NCBI GenBank assembly: GCA_028285165.1
Contig: JANQQB010000278.1
Location: 1 to 64,000, forward strand
DNA from: Rhodobiaceae bacterium
GTDB taxonomy: Bacteria; Pseudomonadota; Alphaproteobacteria; Rhizobiales; JANQQB01
Direction of reading: 5' to 3'
Length of the DNA: 64,000 nucleotides
A program made the translations under genes and the position numbers. A model generated the notes under the pieces. That model was given only the letters and a program-made list of their open reading frames with translations, was not told where the DNA came from and searched no databases. Below, one piece after another: positions 9,100-19,688 of this stretch (position 1 is the stretch's first letter; each line of letters begins with the position of its first letter).

Positions 9100-10206
9100 T
9101 CAGGCTTCGTCCGATGCCCGCTCGGGGAACATGGTCGCGATCGCCTCGACGGACGCGGCACATACGCCGCGCTCGGTGATCAGTCCGGTGACAAGCCGTG
9201 CCGGCGTGACGTCAAAGGCATAATTCGCCACATCCGAGCCGTCAGGCACGATGGTGACCGTTTCGATGCGTCCGTCGTCCGTGCGTCCGGTCATGCGGGA
9301 CACCTCGTCGCCGGACCGTTGTTCGATCGGCACATCCCGCACCCCGTCGCGGATCGTGAAATCGATGGTCGGGGAGGGAAGTCCGACATAAAACGGGATG
9401 TCGTTGTCCTTGGCGGCGAGCGCCTTCAAATAGGTGCCGATCTTGTTGCAGACATCACCTGCCGCTGTCGTGCGGTCGGTGCCGGTGATCACCAGATCGA
9501 CCAGACCATGCTGCATCAGATGGCCACCGACATTGTCCGCGATCACCGTATGCGGAACGCCGTGATGGCCGAGTTCCCAGGCGGTCAGCGAGGCGCCCTG
9601 GTTGCGCGGCCGGGTCTCGTCGACCCAGACGTGGATGTCCATGCCTTCATTGTATGCGGTGTAGATGGGGGCCGTTGCGGTGCCCCAATCGACAGTCGCC
9701 AGCCATCCCGCGTTGCAATGGGTCAGCACATTGACGCGTTCGCCGGGCGCCTTGCGCGAAGCGATATCGGCGAGGATGGCGTGTCCGTGGCGGCCGATCG
9801 AGCGGTTGATCTCCACATCCTCATCACAGATCTCCCAGGCCCGCTGGTAGGCGCGTGTCTCCCGGTCTTCACGGGCAAGATTGCGCAACGCAGCGCGCAT
9901 CTCGTCGAGCGCCCATTTCAGATTGATCGCCGTGGGGCGCGTCGCGTGCAGCGTCCGGTACGCGCTGTCAAGATTTTCGTCGGACGGATCGGCACGGACA
10001 GCCAGGCACATTCCGTAGGCGGCCGTTGCCCCGATCAGCGGCGCGCCGCGCACCTGCATGCTGGCAATGGCATGGGCCGCATCGTCGACCGTGCGCAGTG
10101 TCACCGTCTCAAAAACATGCGGAAACCGCGTCTGGTCGATGATGGCAACGGACCATCCATCCTCGTTGAGCCAGATGGTTCGATACGGCGTGCCGTCGAC
10201 ATTCAT
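9100..10206 (-). CDS. mtnA: S-methyl-5-thioribose-1-phosphate isomerase
   Basis: [80 protein letters not shown]. Confidence 0.95.
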   Translation of the reverse strand: MNVDGTPYRTIWLNEDGWSVAIIDQTRFPHVFETVTLRTVDDAAHAIASMQVRGAPLIGATAAYGMCLAVRADPSDENLDSAYRTLHATRPTAINLKWALDEMRAALRNLAREDRETRAYQRAWEICDEDVEINRSIGRHGHAILADIASRKAPGERVNVLTHCNAGWLATVDWGTATAPIYTAYNEGMDIHVWVDETRPRNQGASLTAWELGHHGVPHTVIADNVGGHLMQHGLVDLVITGTDRTTAAGDVCNKIGTYLKALAAKDNDIPFYVGLPSPTIDFTIRDGVRDVPIEQRSGDEVSRMTGRTDDGRIETVTIVPDGSDVANYAFDVTPARLVTGLITERGVCAASVEAIATMFPERASDEA

Positions 10207-10237
10207 GGGGCATTCCTCGCTATCAAGAAGGGTGGCG

Positions 10238-10732
10238 TTACGGTGTGCCTGGCCCGTTGTTCATCCGGATCGGCTCGGCGCTCGCGGCCTCGGCGAGGCG
10301 GTCCGGTTGGGCGGCGAACACGCATGTCGGCGTGCCGGCCGCCGCCCAGACGACCGGATAGGCCAGAAGGTCGACGTCGAAAAACGTCCGCAAGGGTGTC
10401 GCGTGTCCAAGCGGCGGAATCCCGCCGATCGCATAACCCGTCACATCCCGAACATAACTTGCATCGGGGCGCGTCAACGCCTCGCCGAGCGGTTCGGCAA
10501 CCGTCTCAAGGTCGACCCTGTTGGCACCCGAGACCAAGAGCAGAACCGGCGAACCGGTTGCATTTCCACGAAAAACGAGTGATTTTACGATCTGGCCCGG
10601 GGTGCAGCCACAGGCTGCAGCCGCCTCGTCGGCGGTCCGGGTCGGCGTGCGCATTTCGATGATCGACGCGTCGAGGCCGGATTCCTGAAGCGCATGCGCG
10701 ACTTTTTGCGCGCTTTTGGGAAGATCGGTCAT
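10238..10732 (-). CDS. YbaK/EbsC-type (prolyl-tRNA editing-like) protein
   Basis: [45 protein letters not shown]. Confidence 0.88.
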   Translation of the reverse strand: MTDLPKSAQKVAHALQESGLDASIIEMRTPTRTADEAAAACGCTPGQIVKSLVFRGNATGSPVLLLVSGANRVDLETVAEPLGEALTRPDASYVRDVTGYAIGGIPPLGHATPLRTFFDVDLLAYPVVWAAAGTPTCVFAAQPDRLAEAASAEPIRMNNGPGTP

Positions 10733-10785
10733 CGTATGTAAGCACTGCTCAGGGTGGCGGAACGACGGGACCAAGGGAGCGCCGC

Positions 10786-11529
10786 ATGGTGGCTCGACCT
10801 GACAACGACACCGGAAAAAGCGATATCATCATGGATGCACACAAAGCAATGAACGAAAACGACGCGACGGAAGCGGAAGCCGAAAAGCCGGACGCGGCAG
10901 CGCTGCCGCGGCTGCAACCGTCGATCGTCAAGATCCGCGACGCGATGGCCGACCGCCAGGACGCCATGGAGCAGTTGCGCGAACGCGACCGTGTCCTGTT
11001 GCAGGCGCTCCAGGAGCATCTGCGCGACCTGGCAAAGGACGTGCCGGCGGATGCCGACTGGGTGCTTCTGACCCTGTCGAATGCAGAAAAACCACGCTAT
11101 TGGGTCGACGCGACCAGTCATGTCTCGATCGACCGCGACAGCCGGACCTACCGGTTTCTGCGGGATACCAGGCTGGGCCGGATCGTCGTGCGCGAAAGCG
11201 ACGATGTCGGCGCCATCGGCCAGGCCGTCGCCGACTACCTTGCCGAACGCTTCGTGGAGCGGGACCGTGCCATCGACGGCGACTGGCTCGCCATCGTGCA
11301 ATCCCGCTATCATGAAGAAGCGCAGCGCCGCGAAGCCGAGCGGGTGGAAACCGTAGAGGACGTCGAACCGACCCCGAGGCCGGGTTTTGCGATCTATCTG
11401 TTCGGATTGCTGACCGGGCTGGCCGTCATGTTCGGTGCACTCTACTACCTCGACCCGGATATCGTGGACACGGTGCGCGCGGCCCTCGGCCTCATTGAGA
11501 CGGTGCCGCCGGCCGAAACGAGCCAATAG
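10786..11529 (+). CDS. Hypothetical protein with C-terminal transmembrane segment
   Basis: Coherent ORF with RBS-like region; C-terminal FAIYLFGLLTGLAVMFGALYYL TM helix. Confidence 0.65.
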   Translation: MVARPDNDTGKSDIIMDAHKAMNENDATEAEAEKPDAAALPRLQPSIVKIRDAMADRQDAMEQLRERDRVLLQALQEHLRDLAKDVPADADWVLLTLSNAEKPRYWVDATSHVSIDRDSRTYRFLRDTRLGRIVVRESDDVGAIGQAVADYLAERFVERDRAIDGDWLAIVQSRYHEEAQRREAERVETVEDVEPTPRPGFAIYLFGLLTGLAVMFGALYYLDPDIVDTVRAALGLIETVPPAETSQ

Positions 11530-12415
11530 GTTCGCGGTCGCGAAACGTCACCAATTCGCCGGTCCGGGAATCGAAGCCGCGTTCCGTCCACAACGCCTGC
11601 CAGCCTGCCGACGCCGTGCGCGCGATGTCGAACAGGTTGTACCGGCCGGCGGGGCGGCTCGCGCCCGGGCCGTTGGACGTTGCCGGAACGCAGACCACTG
11701 GAACCGGTCCTGCCGGTCCGGCGATTGCGGCGCGGGTCGCAAGATGGGTGTGCCCGTGCAGGATCAGGTCGGCACCGGTTCGCGCGATGACCTGTCGGAA
11801 GACTTCCGCATCGAACAGCGATTTCCGGAAAAGCGTCGCGCGCGGCTGCGGCGGGTGATGGATCATGACGATCCGAAACGTGTCCGCAATGGACGGATCG
11901 CCGAGCATGGCTTCAAGGCGGGCCGCCTGCGCCCGGCCGAAAACACCGCCGGCGACGAACGGCGGCATGGCGATACCGGTGCTCGTTCCGATCAGGCAAA
12001 GATCGTCTCGCTTGCGCAGATAGGGAAACGCGATCGTTTCGGGGGCGGTGTCTGCGGACATGAAGGGTGCCCATTGCGGAGCGTGTCGCCGGAAGGCGCC
12101 GCGAATATAGGCATCATGATTGCCGGGAATCACCGAGACGTCCCGTGGGTCGCCAAGGCTCTCGAGCCAGGCCCGGCCGCGTTCGAATTCCGTCTCCAGC
12201 GCCAGATTCGTAATATCGCCGGTAACCGCGATGTGGTCGGGCGCCGCGTCTTTCAGGTCGGCGATCAGACGGTCGCGCCATTCGGCGCCCATGTGGCGTT
12301 TGCGGTTGCCCTTCCAGAACAGGAGGCCCAATACTCTCTTGTTAAAATAGTCACCGGGCCCGAGCGCGGGAATCGGTCCGAGATGGGGGTCGGAAATATG
12401 CGCCAGACGAAACAT
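11492..12415 (-). CDS. Metallophosphoesterase
   Basis: RLAHISDPHLG, VTGDITN, PGNHDAYI, IHHPPQP, LILHGHTH motifs. Confidence 0.92.
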   Translation of the reverse strand: MFRLAHISDPHLGPIPALGPGDYFNKRVLGLLFWKGNRKRHMGAEWRDRLIADLKDAAPDHIAVTGDITNLALETEFERGRAWLESLGDPRDVSVIPGNHDAYIRGAFRRHAPQWAPFMSADTAPETIAFPYLRKRDDLCLIGTSTGIAMPPFVAGGVFGRAQAARLEAMLGDPSIADTFRIVMIHHPPQPRATLFRKSLFDAEVFRQVIARTGADLILHGHTHLATRAAIAGPAGPVPVVCVPATSNGPGASRPAGRYNLFDIARTASAGWQALWTERGFDSRTGELVTFRDREPIGSFRPAAPSQ

Positions 12416-12465
12416 CGGGTCGCGATAGCCGATTTGACGCCCGACCGGAAGCGGTTTCTCCGCGC

Positions 12466-12936
12466 ATGAGGACGATCGGTGCTCACCCTCTTGTCCGGCG
12501 GCTTTTCCACGCCTTCGCGCTTGCCACGCGGCCGATGACTCTGGGTACGCGGGTGTTGATCACCGACGATCAGGATCGTGTTTTGCTGATCAGGCATACC
12601 TACGTGCCGGGATGGTATCTGCCGGGTGGCGGGGTCGATGTCGGAGAAACGATCGAGCAGGCGGCGCGGCGGGAAGTGCTGGAGGAAACCGGCCTCGGCG
12701 TCGACGGGCTTGCCCTCTTCGGGCTCTACTACAACACGACGGCCTCGCGGCGGGACCACGTGGCGTTGTTCGTCGCTGATGACTGGCGGCGGGAGCGGGA
12801 CCTTGCCGTTCCCAATCGGGAAATCAGCGACGTTGAGTTTTTTGCCCGCAACGCCATTCCGGAGGATGTGACGCCGTCGACCCGGCGCCGGCTCGACGAG
12901 GTCCTTGACGGATCGGCTCCGACCGGATTCTGGTAG
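12466..12936 (+). CDS. NUDIX hydrolase
   Basis: GGGVDVGETIEQAARREVLEETGL Nudix box. Confidence 0.92.
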   Translation: MRTIGAHPLVRRLFHAFALATRPMTLGTRVLITDDQDRVLLIRHTYVPGWYLPGGGVDVGETIEQAARREVLEETGLGVDGLALFGLYYNTTASRRDHVALFVADDWRRERDLAVPNREISDVEFFARNAIPEDVTPSTRRRLDEVLDGSAPTGFW

Positions 12937-12949
12937 CGGCGGGACAGCG

Positions 12950-13933
12950 TCACGCGCCGAAGCGGGCCCTGTCGTGCGGCGCATCCAGATCGATTTCCGG
13001 ACCCAACGGTACGATGCGGGTCGGGTTGATCGATTCGTGACTGTAAAAATAGTGCCGCTTGATGTGATCCATGTGCGTCAGCCCGGCAATGCCGGGCATC
13101 TGGTAAAGATCGCGCAGGTAGTTCGACAGGTTCGGATAATCGGCGATGCGCCGCTTGTTGCATTTGAAATGCCCGAAATAGACCGGATCGAAACGAACCA
13201 GAGTGGTGAACAGGCGCCAGTCGGCCTCCGTCACCCGGTCGCCCACCAGATAGCGCTGGCCCGACAGCCGATCCTCAAGCACGTCCAGCGTGTCGAACAG
13301 CTCCACGAAGGCCGTCTCATAGGCCTCCTGGGTGGTTGCGAAGCCGCATTTGTACACGCCGTTGTTGACCGTGTTGTAGATGCGGTCGTTGACGGCATCG
13401 ATGTCTGCCCGCAGGTCCTGCGGATAATAGTCCGCATTGTTGCCGGTCAGGTTGTCGAAGGCCGAGTTGAACATCCGGATGATCTCGGAGGATTCATTGC
13501 TGGCAATCGTTGACTGGCTTTTGTCCCACAGCACCGGCACGGTAACCCGTCCGGTAAACGTCGGATCCGCCTTCGTATAGACCTCGAACATGTGTTTCGC
13601 GCCATGGATGCTGTCCGGGATCGTTCCCGGTGCATCGGAGAACGACCAGCCCTTGTCCATCATGTCCGGATCGACCACCGACAGCGAGATCAGGTCTTCC
13701 AGGCCCTTCAGGCGTCGGAAGATCAGTGTGCGATGCGCCCACGGGCAGGCATGGGAAATGTAGAGATGGTAGCGTCCGGCTTCCGCCTTGAAGCCGGCCT
13801 TTCCGGACGGACCGGCCGAACCGTCTGCCGTCACCCAATTGCGGAACCGCGCATCCTTGCGGACGAACTTCCCGCCGGTCGATTTTGTGTCGTACCACGT
13901 GTCCTGCCAGACGCCATCGACGAGAAGGCCCAT
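12950..13933 (-). CDS. Glutathione S-transferase family protein, glutathionyl-hydroquinone reductase type
   Basis: RYHLYISHACPWAHRTLI and DWRLFTTLVRFDPVYFGHFKCNKRRI. Confidence 0.9.
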   Translation of the reverse strand: MGLLVDGVWQDTWYDTKSTGGKFVRKDARFRNWVTADGSAGPSGKAGFKAEAGRYHLYISHACPWAHRTLIFRRLKGLEDLISLSVVDPDMMDKGWSFSDAPGTIPDSIHGAKHMFEVYTKADPTFTGRVTVPVLWDKSQSTIASNESSEIIRMFNSAFDNLTGNNADYYPQDLRADIDAVNDRIYNTVNNGVYKCGFATTQEAYETAFVELFDTLDVLEDRLSGQRYLVGDRVTEADWRLFTTLVRFDPVYFGHFKCNKRRIADYPNLSNYLRDLYQMPGIAGLTHMDHIKRHYFYSHESINPTRIVPLGPEIDLDAPHDRARFGA

Positions 13934-14271
13934 TGTTCAATCTCCGAAAAACCGTTGTTCGCTCTCCAGTTAGCCTTTTGCGCCGAACGATCAAGGGTTG
14001 TGAACACGCTGTTTCACCTCGGGAAACAATCGTCGTGGAGCGTCTTTACCTTTTGACTGCCGCGTGTTACGTCCCCGCGCACTTCGGAACGGCAGGATGA
14101 TTTTTTCCCTGCCCAAGGGACCATCGCTCATGCCGCGCATGACACTCCGACGACGACGCATCGCCCCCGGCTTGTTGCCGGTCGCGTTCGCCTGCGCGCG
14201 CTAGGCGGCCCGTTCCACGTCGGTACGGGCGCGGCCCGCGTCCCTCCGCTCCGATGTGAGACCTGACAGAT

Positions 14272-14802
14272 ATGACTTCTCCGATCTATGCCATCCGGCC
14301 CGAGGCGCCGGACCACGAACCTCCCATCGACCATCTGCATGCCGTCTGTTTTGGCCCGGGCCGTCACGTAAAGGCCGCGTTCCGGGTTCGGGAAGGTTCC
14401 GAGCCGGTGCGCTCGTTGAGTTTCGTCGCGCTCAACGGTCCCGGTCTGATCGGCTCTGTGCGCTACACGGCCATCACGATCGGCACGACCGAGGCCATGC
14501 TGCTCGGGCCGCTTGCCGTTCATCCGACCTATTCGGGGAAAGGGGCGGGAAGGGCGCTGGTGCGTGCAAGCCTTGAGGCGGCGGCAGCGCAATTCGTGTC
14601 CTTTGTCGTGCTGGTCGGCGATCTGCCGTATTACGGACCGCTCGGATTTGCGCCAGTCGCCCCGGGTTCGATCGGGTTTCCGGCGCCGGTCGATCCGGCG
14701 CGGGTGCTCGTTGCGCGACCGGGCGGCCATAAAAAAACACTGCCAGGCGGCGTGGTCGCCGCCGTGGGCGGCGTTGCCGAGGCTTACAAGGACACCGCTT
14801 AG
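14272..14802 (+). CDS. GNAT family N-acetyltransferase
   Basis: LLGPLAVHPTYSGKGAGRALVRASLEAA acetyl-CoA motif; YYGPLGFAP. Confidence 0.85.
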   Translation: MTSPIYAIRPEAPDHEPPIDHLHAVCFGPGRHVKAAFRVREGSEPVRSLSFVALNGPGLIGSVRYTAITIGTTEAMLLGPLAVHPTYSGKGAGRALVRASLEAAAAQFVSFVVLVGDLPYYGPLGFAPVAPGSIGFPAPVDPARVLVARPGGHKKTLPGGVVAAVGGVAEAYKDTA

Positions 14803-16865
14803 CGTCCTTCCCGGTACCACGTCGCTGACAGCAGCCCAAGCAGGATGGCCAGTCCGAGGAAGCCGGCCAACAGCGAATACCGGTCGACGCCGCGCAAAAC
14901 GTATGCGTCGGTGGTTTTCAGTCCGATCCAGTTCGAGCCGGAATAAGACCGGTTCGCCCGCATCGGAACGACCCGCAGATTGGCATCGTGGTCGGCTCCG
15001 ACCCGCCGTACGCTGCCGCTGGTTTCCTCGGCCAGATTGGCCAGAAGGTCGGTCGTCGACCGCACATCGGTGTATTCGCGCGGATTGACGGGGCCGACAT
15101 GGGTGAGCGCACGGCGTTCGCCTTCTTCGGCGGTATGAATGCCGAGTTCGTCGGATTCGACAACGGCGGTCCACATGCCGCTCCCATCCTCGATCAGCGT
15201 GACCTCTTCGGTCCGGCCGCTCGGGAACTTCAGGAAGATCGGTTCGATGCCCTCCGACAGGGTCTGACGTTCTATGGTCAGGCGTCCATCGCGGGCCTTC
15301 AGGCGCAGGGCCTCCTCCTCAAGGTCCGGTTCCTTCATCAGCCAATGCGAAAGCCGCCGCAGCAGCGGCACGTGCGGCCCGCCGCCCTCGAAGCCGCGCG
15401 CCCACAGCCAGGCATGGTCCGACAGCATCAACGCGACCCGCCCTTCGCCTTCGCGATTGAGGATGAGAAGCGGGCGTTCTTCCGGTCCCTGCATGACGAT
15501 CTGGCCGTCATTCGGAATCACGTCCACCAGCCGGAACCAGCGGCTCCAGGACGGCGGCGTGGTCGCGCCGCCCGGCAGATCGCGCGTCACCGGATGGCGG
15601 TCGCCGGTTTCGCTGACTTCGGCGACATAGGGCTCTTCGAAAACGTTGCCGGTCGGTTCGGCCGGCAGGATCGTCGACAGGGGCGTGCGGAATACGCTGC
15701 TCGAATGCGCGTAATCCGGACCGGACGCTATCAGCACCGCGCCGCCGTCGCGCACGTAGCGGGCAATGTTGTCGAAATACAGGAGCGGCAGCACACCGCG
15801 CCTTCGGTAGCGGTCGAAGATGATCAGGTCGAATTCGTTGATCTTGATCGAAAACAACTCGCGGGTCGGAAATGCGATCAGCGACAATTCGTTGATCGGC
15901 GTGCCGTCCTGCTTTTCCGGTGGCCGCAGGATCGTGAAATGCACGAGGTCGACGGCGGCATCGGATTTCAAAAGGTTGCGCCAGGTGCGCTCCCCGGCAT
16001 GCGGTTCCCCGGACACCAGCAGAACGCGCAGGTTTTCCCGCACGCCCTCGATCGTGACCACAACCCGGTTGTTGATGTCGGTCAGTTCACCGTCGAGGCT
16101 CTCGGCTTCGAACTCAAAAATGTTCGAGCCGGCATGGGCAATCGGCACTGGAATGTCGATGGTCTGGCCGGGCGCGACGCGTTCCTCAAGCAACGGTTCC
16201 CCGTCGCGCTTGACGGCGATCGTGACCCGGCCGCCGTCGGTTATGCCATGGTCGCGCACGGCGAGCGTCACGACCTGGTCCTCGCCGATCAGGCCGAAAC
16301 GCGGCGCGCGGTTCAGCACCAATTGACGATCCCGCTCGTCCTCGCTGCCGGTGATCAAGCCATGCAGGGGCGCGGAAAAACCGAGTTGGCGGGCGGCTTC
16401 GGGGATGTCGTGGATCTGACCGTCGGTGACAAGAACCGCACCGGCGACCCGTTCCGGCGGAACGTCGGACAAGGCGTTGTTGAGATCGGAGAACAAGACG
16501 GTCCCGTCGTTGCGGCGGTCGGTCTGGCCGCCGGATTCAACAATGCGTACGTCGATATTGTTAAGCCGTTCCAGTCTTGCCGTCAGGTTCTCGACCATCG
16601 CATCGGTTTCCGCCGTGCGCTCGGCCAATCCCTGGCTTTCGCTGCGGTCGACGACAATTGCGGCGACGCTTGACAATTGTTCCCGGTCTTCGCGCTGCAA
16701 CGCCGGGTCGAGCAGGGCGACGAACAGGGCGGCAAAGGCCAGCACCCGAACCGCGGCCCCGCGGTGTCTCTGGACCAGACCGACACCGACCAGCGCCAGC
16801 CCGACAATGCCGAGCAGGACAAGAAGCCATACCGGCAGGACCGGATCAAAGGCGATCGACCACAT
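14799..16865 (-). CDS. Large membrane protein with vWA-like/GATase1-like regions, partner of the DUF4159/DUF58/MoxR locus
   Basis: N- and C-terminal TM helices; AAIVVDRSESQ vWA-like start; operonic position after the DUF4159 protein. Confidence 0.7.
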   Translation of the reverse strand: MWSIAFDPVLPVWLLVLLGIVGLALVGVGLVQRHRGAAVRVLAFAALFVALLDPALQREDREQLSSVAAIVVDRSESQGLAERTAETDAMVENLTARLERLNNIDVRIVESGGQTDRRNDGTVLFSDLNNALSDVPPERVAGAVLVTDGQIHDIPEAARQLGFSAPLHGLITGSEDERDRQLVLNRAPRFGLIGEDQVVTLAVRDHGITDGGRVTIAVKRDGEPLLEERVAPGQTIDIPVPIAHAGSNIFEFEAESLDGELTDINNRVVVTIEGVRENLRVLLVSGEPHAGERTWRNLLKSDAAVDLVHFTILRPPEKQDGTPINELSLIAFPTRELFSIKINEFDLIIFDRYRRRGVLPLLYFDNIARYVRDGGAVLIASGPDYAHSSSVFRTPLSTILPAEPTGNVFEEPYVAEVSETGDRHPVTRDLPGGATTPPSWSRWFRLVDVIPNDGQIVMQGPEERPLLILNREGEGRVALMLSDHAWLWARGFEGGGPHVPLLRRLSHWLMKEPDLEEEALRLKARDGRLTIERQTLSEGIEPIFLKFPSGRTEEVTLIEDGSGMWTAVVESDELGIHTAEEGERRALTHVGPVNPREYTDVRSTTDLLANLAEETSGSVRRVGADHDANLRVVPMRANRSYSGSNWIGLKTTDAYVLRGVDRYSLLAGFLGLAILLGLLSATWYREGR

Positions 16866-16877
16866 GCCTGTCTCCTC

Positions 16878-19688
16878 CTATTGTCCCAGCCGTTCCAGCA
16901 GCGCCGGCACGTGCACCTGATCGGCCTTGTAATTGCCGGTCAGCGTGTACATGACGATGTTGACCCCGACCCGGAACGCCAGTTCGCGCTGGCGGGCATT
17001 GTCCGGGACGGTCGGGTAAAGGTATTCGCCGGTTTCGGATATGGCCCAGGCGCCGGCAAAATCATTGCCGGTGATCATCAGCGGCGAAACGCCGTCGCCC
17101 GCCCGGACCGGGCGGTCCCCCTGCTCGGCCGTCTGCAGACGTTGAACCCAGAGCGGCGAACCGGTCCACCGGCCCGGAAAGTCCTGCAGCAGGTAGAACG
17201 CCTTGGTCAGCACATGGTCACCGGGCACCGGTTCGAGCGGCGGCACGTTCAGCTTTACCAGGATTTCGCGGAGTTTCTGGCCTTCGGGCGTCGTCGAAAA
17301 GCCGCCCGATCTCGATCCCGCAAACTGGTCGGCGGTGTCGAAGATAACGGTTCCGCCGCTTTTCATGAAGCCGTCGATCCGGGCAAGACTGCGTTCGCTC
17401 GGTTCCGGCGAGTCCGCGCTGACCGGCCAATACAGCAATGGGAAAAAGGCCAGTTCGTCCTCGTCGAGATTGACGCCGATCGGGGGGCCGGGTTCGAGCG
17501 CGGTCCGGTCGGCGAGATAAAGCGACAGGCCCAGCAGGCCGTTGCGCGCTTTCTCATCGACCGGAGCAACGCCGGTCATGACATAGGCGAGGCGGGTTTT
17601 CAGGGCCGAATCAATCAGGGCCTGGACATCACCATCCGTCTGACTTTGGGCATGGGCGCGATCGATCGGCGAAAGCGCGCCAAAAACCAGAGCGCCGGCG
17701 ATGACCGAAGCGGTGCCCGCGCGCGGGAAGGGTATTTTCGGAAGGCCGCGCACGAAAATCATCACGATCGTGTCCGCCAGAAGCAGCAACAGGGCTACGA
17801 AGAACAACCACGGTGTCAGGTCGAGCGGTTCCGACGCTGCATATTCCCGCTGTTCTGCTCTATCGGTAAGGTTTGCGGAGTCGAGGAGCTGCGGGACGCG
17901 GCCGCTGTGGAACAGGTTGAGCGCCCGAAACCCGTCCTCGGTTCCGTACAGACCCGGCGGATTTTCGGCATTGGCCACGAGAGTTGACAATTGGCTCTCG
18001 AAAATCCCGCGCGCGTCCCGCGTCGGCGGTCCGATTTCTCCGAAACCGTTGAGTGTCCGCAACGGCGGCAGGCTGGCTTCCTGATCGTCGGTTCCTTGGG
18101 TCGTGGCCCCGGCGGCATTGGAAAAGGCGATGATCTTGCGCAGCATTTCAACAAACGTTCCCGATAGCGGCAGGTTCGACCATGTCGTGTCCGCTGTGAC
18201 GTGAAACAGGACGATCCAACCGCGGCCGATCTGATCCGCCGTGACGAGCGGCGTGCCGTCGGCCAGGCTCGCCCATGTCTTGTCGGGAAGATCGACATCG
18301 GGTTCGGCCAGGACCTGGCGCGTAACCGTGACGTCTTCGGCAACTCTCAGTCCGGCGAACGGCGTGCCTTCGGAGAATTGCCCGATCGGTTGCGGTTCTT
18401 CCCAGGACAGGTTTCCGCCGAGCGTGCGTTCGCCGTCGCGGAGCCGGACCGGCAACAGGCCGGACGCGCCCTCGGCGAGCCGCGGGCCGGCAAAACGGAC
18501 CAGCATGCCGCCGTCTTCGACCCAGGTCTGCAATTGATCTGCGCCGTCGCCGACCAGTGTGCCGATATCGGCCAGCATGATTACGGAGACGTTCTGGTCG
18601 ATCAGTTCCTTCGATGCCGCGGCGATCTCGCTCTCGCGCGGCACCCGCACGTCGGCAAACGGAACCAGGGCCTGAGAGAGGTAATGGATCGGCGACAGGA
18701 GCGGCTGCGCCATGTCGAACCCGGATCCGGCAAGCAATCCGACGGTTCTGCGCCGCCAGCGTTCGTCGAGGAAAAAGACCGATCCGGCATCGACCTTATC
18801 GGCCAGTTCGAGGCGGGCGATCTGGTTGCGCAATTCGATGGGCAGTTCGAAGGCTGCCTCTGCCTCGGTCTGATCGGCCTCGAACGCGAAGGTGGCGGAG
18901 CCTATGGGCCGACCCCGTTCGTCGACCGCGCTCAACGCTCCCGATTGTGCGGGACCCGGCGAGGCCCGAACAACCCGTGCGGTCAGCCGATCGGCATCAT
19001 TGGCGGTTTCCACCAGGGCCGTCGCCGCGTTCTCACCGGGCTCGTACAGGGCAATCGGCACGGTTGACGGCAGTTGCGACAAGGCCTGCAGGAAGTCCGG
19101 ATCGTCCTGGCCGCTCATACCGTCGGCAAGCCAGACGACTTCTCCGACGAGGTCTGACAGGCCACCAAGCCCGGCCGCGAGGCTGCCGCGGTCGGCCGGC
19201 CAGGGGCGCGGTTCCAGGGCGCGCAGCCGGTCGCGCGCATCGGCTGCGGACACCGGTTCGAAGGTCTGGGCCTGACCGTCGGCCGTCGCGATCAGCGCAA
19301 CCGAACGATTGCGGTTTTCCGCCGCCTCGATCAGCCCGTTTGCGGTGAAGAGGACTTCTTCCCAATGCGAAGCGGAGGCCCAGCCGTTGTCGACAACGAG
19401 GGCAAGGGGACCGTCGGCGGCCGTGCCGGCTTCCAGGGGCCGCCAGATCGGTCCGGCGAGCGCGATGATAATGAGAGCGGCCAACACGAGCCGCAACAGC
19501 GTCAGCCACCACGGCGTCCGGGCCGGCGTCTCTTCGCGGTTCGGGCTGTCGAGCAGCAAACGGGTGGGCGGAAACGTCACTTCCTTGGGGCGCGGCGGCA
19601 CCAGGCGCAGCAGAAACCAGATGCCGGCCAGAAGGGCGAGGCCTGTCAGGACGATGGGAGTCGTGAATGCCAGCGGAAGGGAAAACAT
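16878..19688 (-). CDS. BatA N-terminal domain / DUF4159 domain membrane protein
   Basis: FLLRLVPPRPKEVTFPPTRLLLD..TPWWLTLLRLVLAALIIIALAGPIW (BatA N-terminal); C-terminal ALKTRLAYVMTGVAPVDEKARNGLLGLS..GGTVIFDTAD..VNIVMYTLTGNYKADQVH (DUF4159). Confidence 0.85.
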   Translation of the reverse strand: MFSLPLAFTTPIVLTGLALLAGIWFLLRLVPPRPKEVTFPPTRLLLDSPNREETPARTPWWLTLLRLVLAALIIIALAGPIWRPLEAGTAADGPLALVVDNGWASASHWEEVLFTANGLIEAAENRNRSVALIATADGQAQTFEPVSAADARDRLRALEPRPWPADRGSLAAGLGGLSDLVGEVVWLADGMSGQDDPDFLQALSQLPSTVPIALYEPGENAATALVETANDADRLTARVVRASPGPAQSGALSAVDERGRPIGSATFAFEADQTEAEAAFELPIELRNQIARLELADKVDAGSVFFLDERWRRRTVGLLAGSGFDMAQPLLSPIHYLSQALVPFADVRVPRESEIAAASKELIDQNVSVIMLADIGTLVGDGADQLQTWVEDGGMLVRFAGPRLAEGASGLLPVRLRDGERTLGGNLSWEEPQPIGQFSEGTPFAGLRVAEDVTVTRQVLAEPDVDLPDKTWASLADGTPLVTADQIGRGWIVLFHVTADTTWSNLPLSGTFVEMLRKIIAFSNAAGATTQGTDDQEASLPPLRTLNGFGEIGPPTRDARGIFESQLSTLVANAENPPGLYGTEDGFRALNLFHSGRVPQLLDSANLTDRAEQREYAASEPLDLTPWLFFVALLLLLADTIVMIFVRGLPKIPFPRAGTASVIAGALVFGALSPIDRAHAQSQTDGDVQALIDSALKTRLAYVMTGVAPVDEKARNGLLGLSLYLADRTALEPGPPIGVNLDEDELAFFPLLYWPVSADSPEPSERSLARIDGFMKSGGTVIFDTADQFAGSRSGGFSTTPEGQKLREILVKLNVPPLEPVPGDHVLTKAFYLLQDFPGRWTGSPLWVQRLQTAEQGDRPVRAGDGVSPLMITGNDFAGAWAISETGEYLYPTVPDNARQRELAFRVGVNIVMYTLTGNYKADQVHVPALLERLGQ

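Noticed and set aside
9319-10662. 447-aa ORF on the plus strand
   Set aside because: Antisense to mtnA and the YbaK-like gene, both with clear motifs.
14988-16673. 561-aa ORF on the plus strand
   Set aside because: Antisense shadow of the large membrane protein gene 14799-16865; no recognisable domains.
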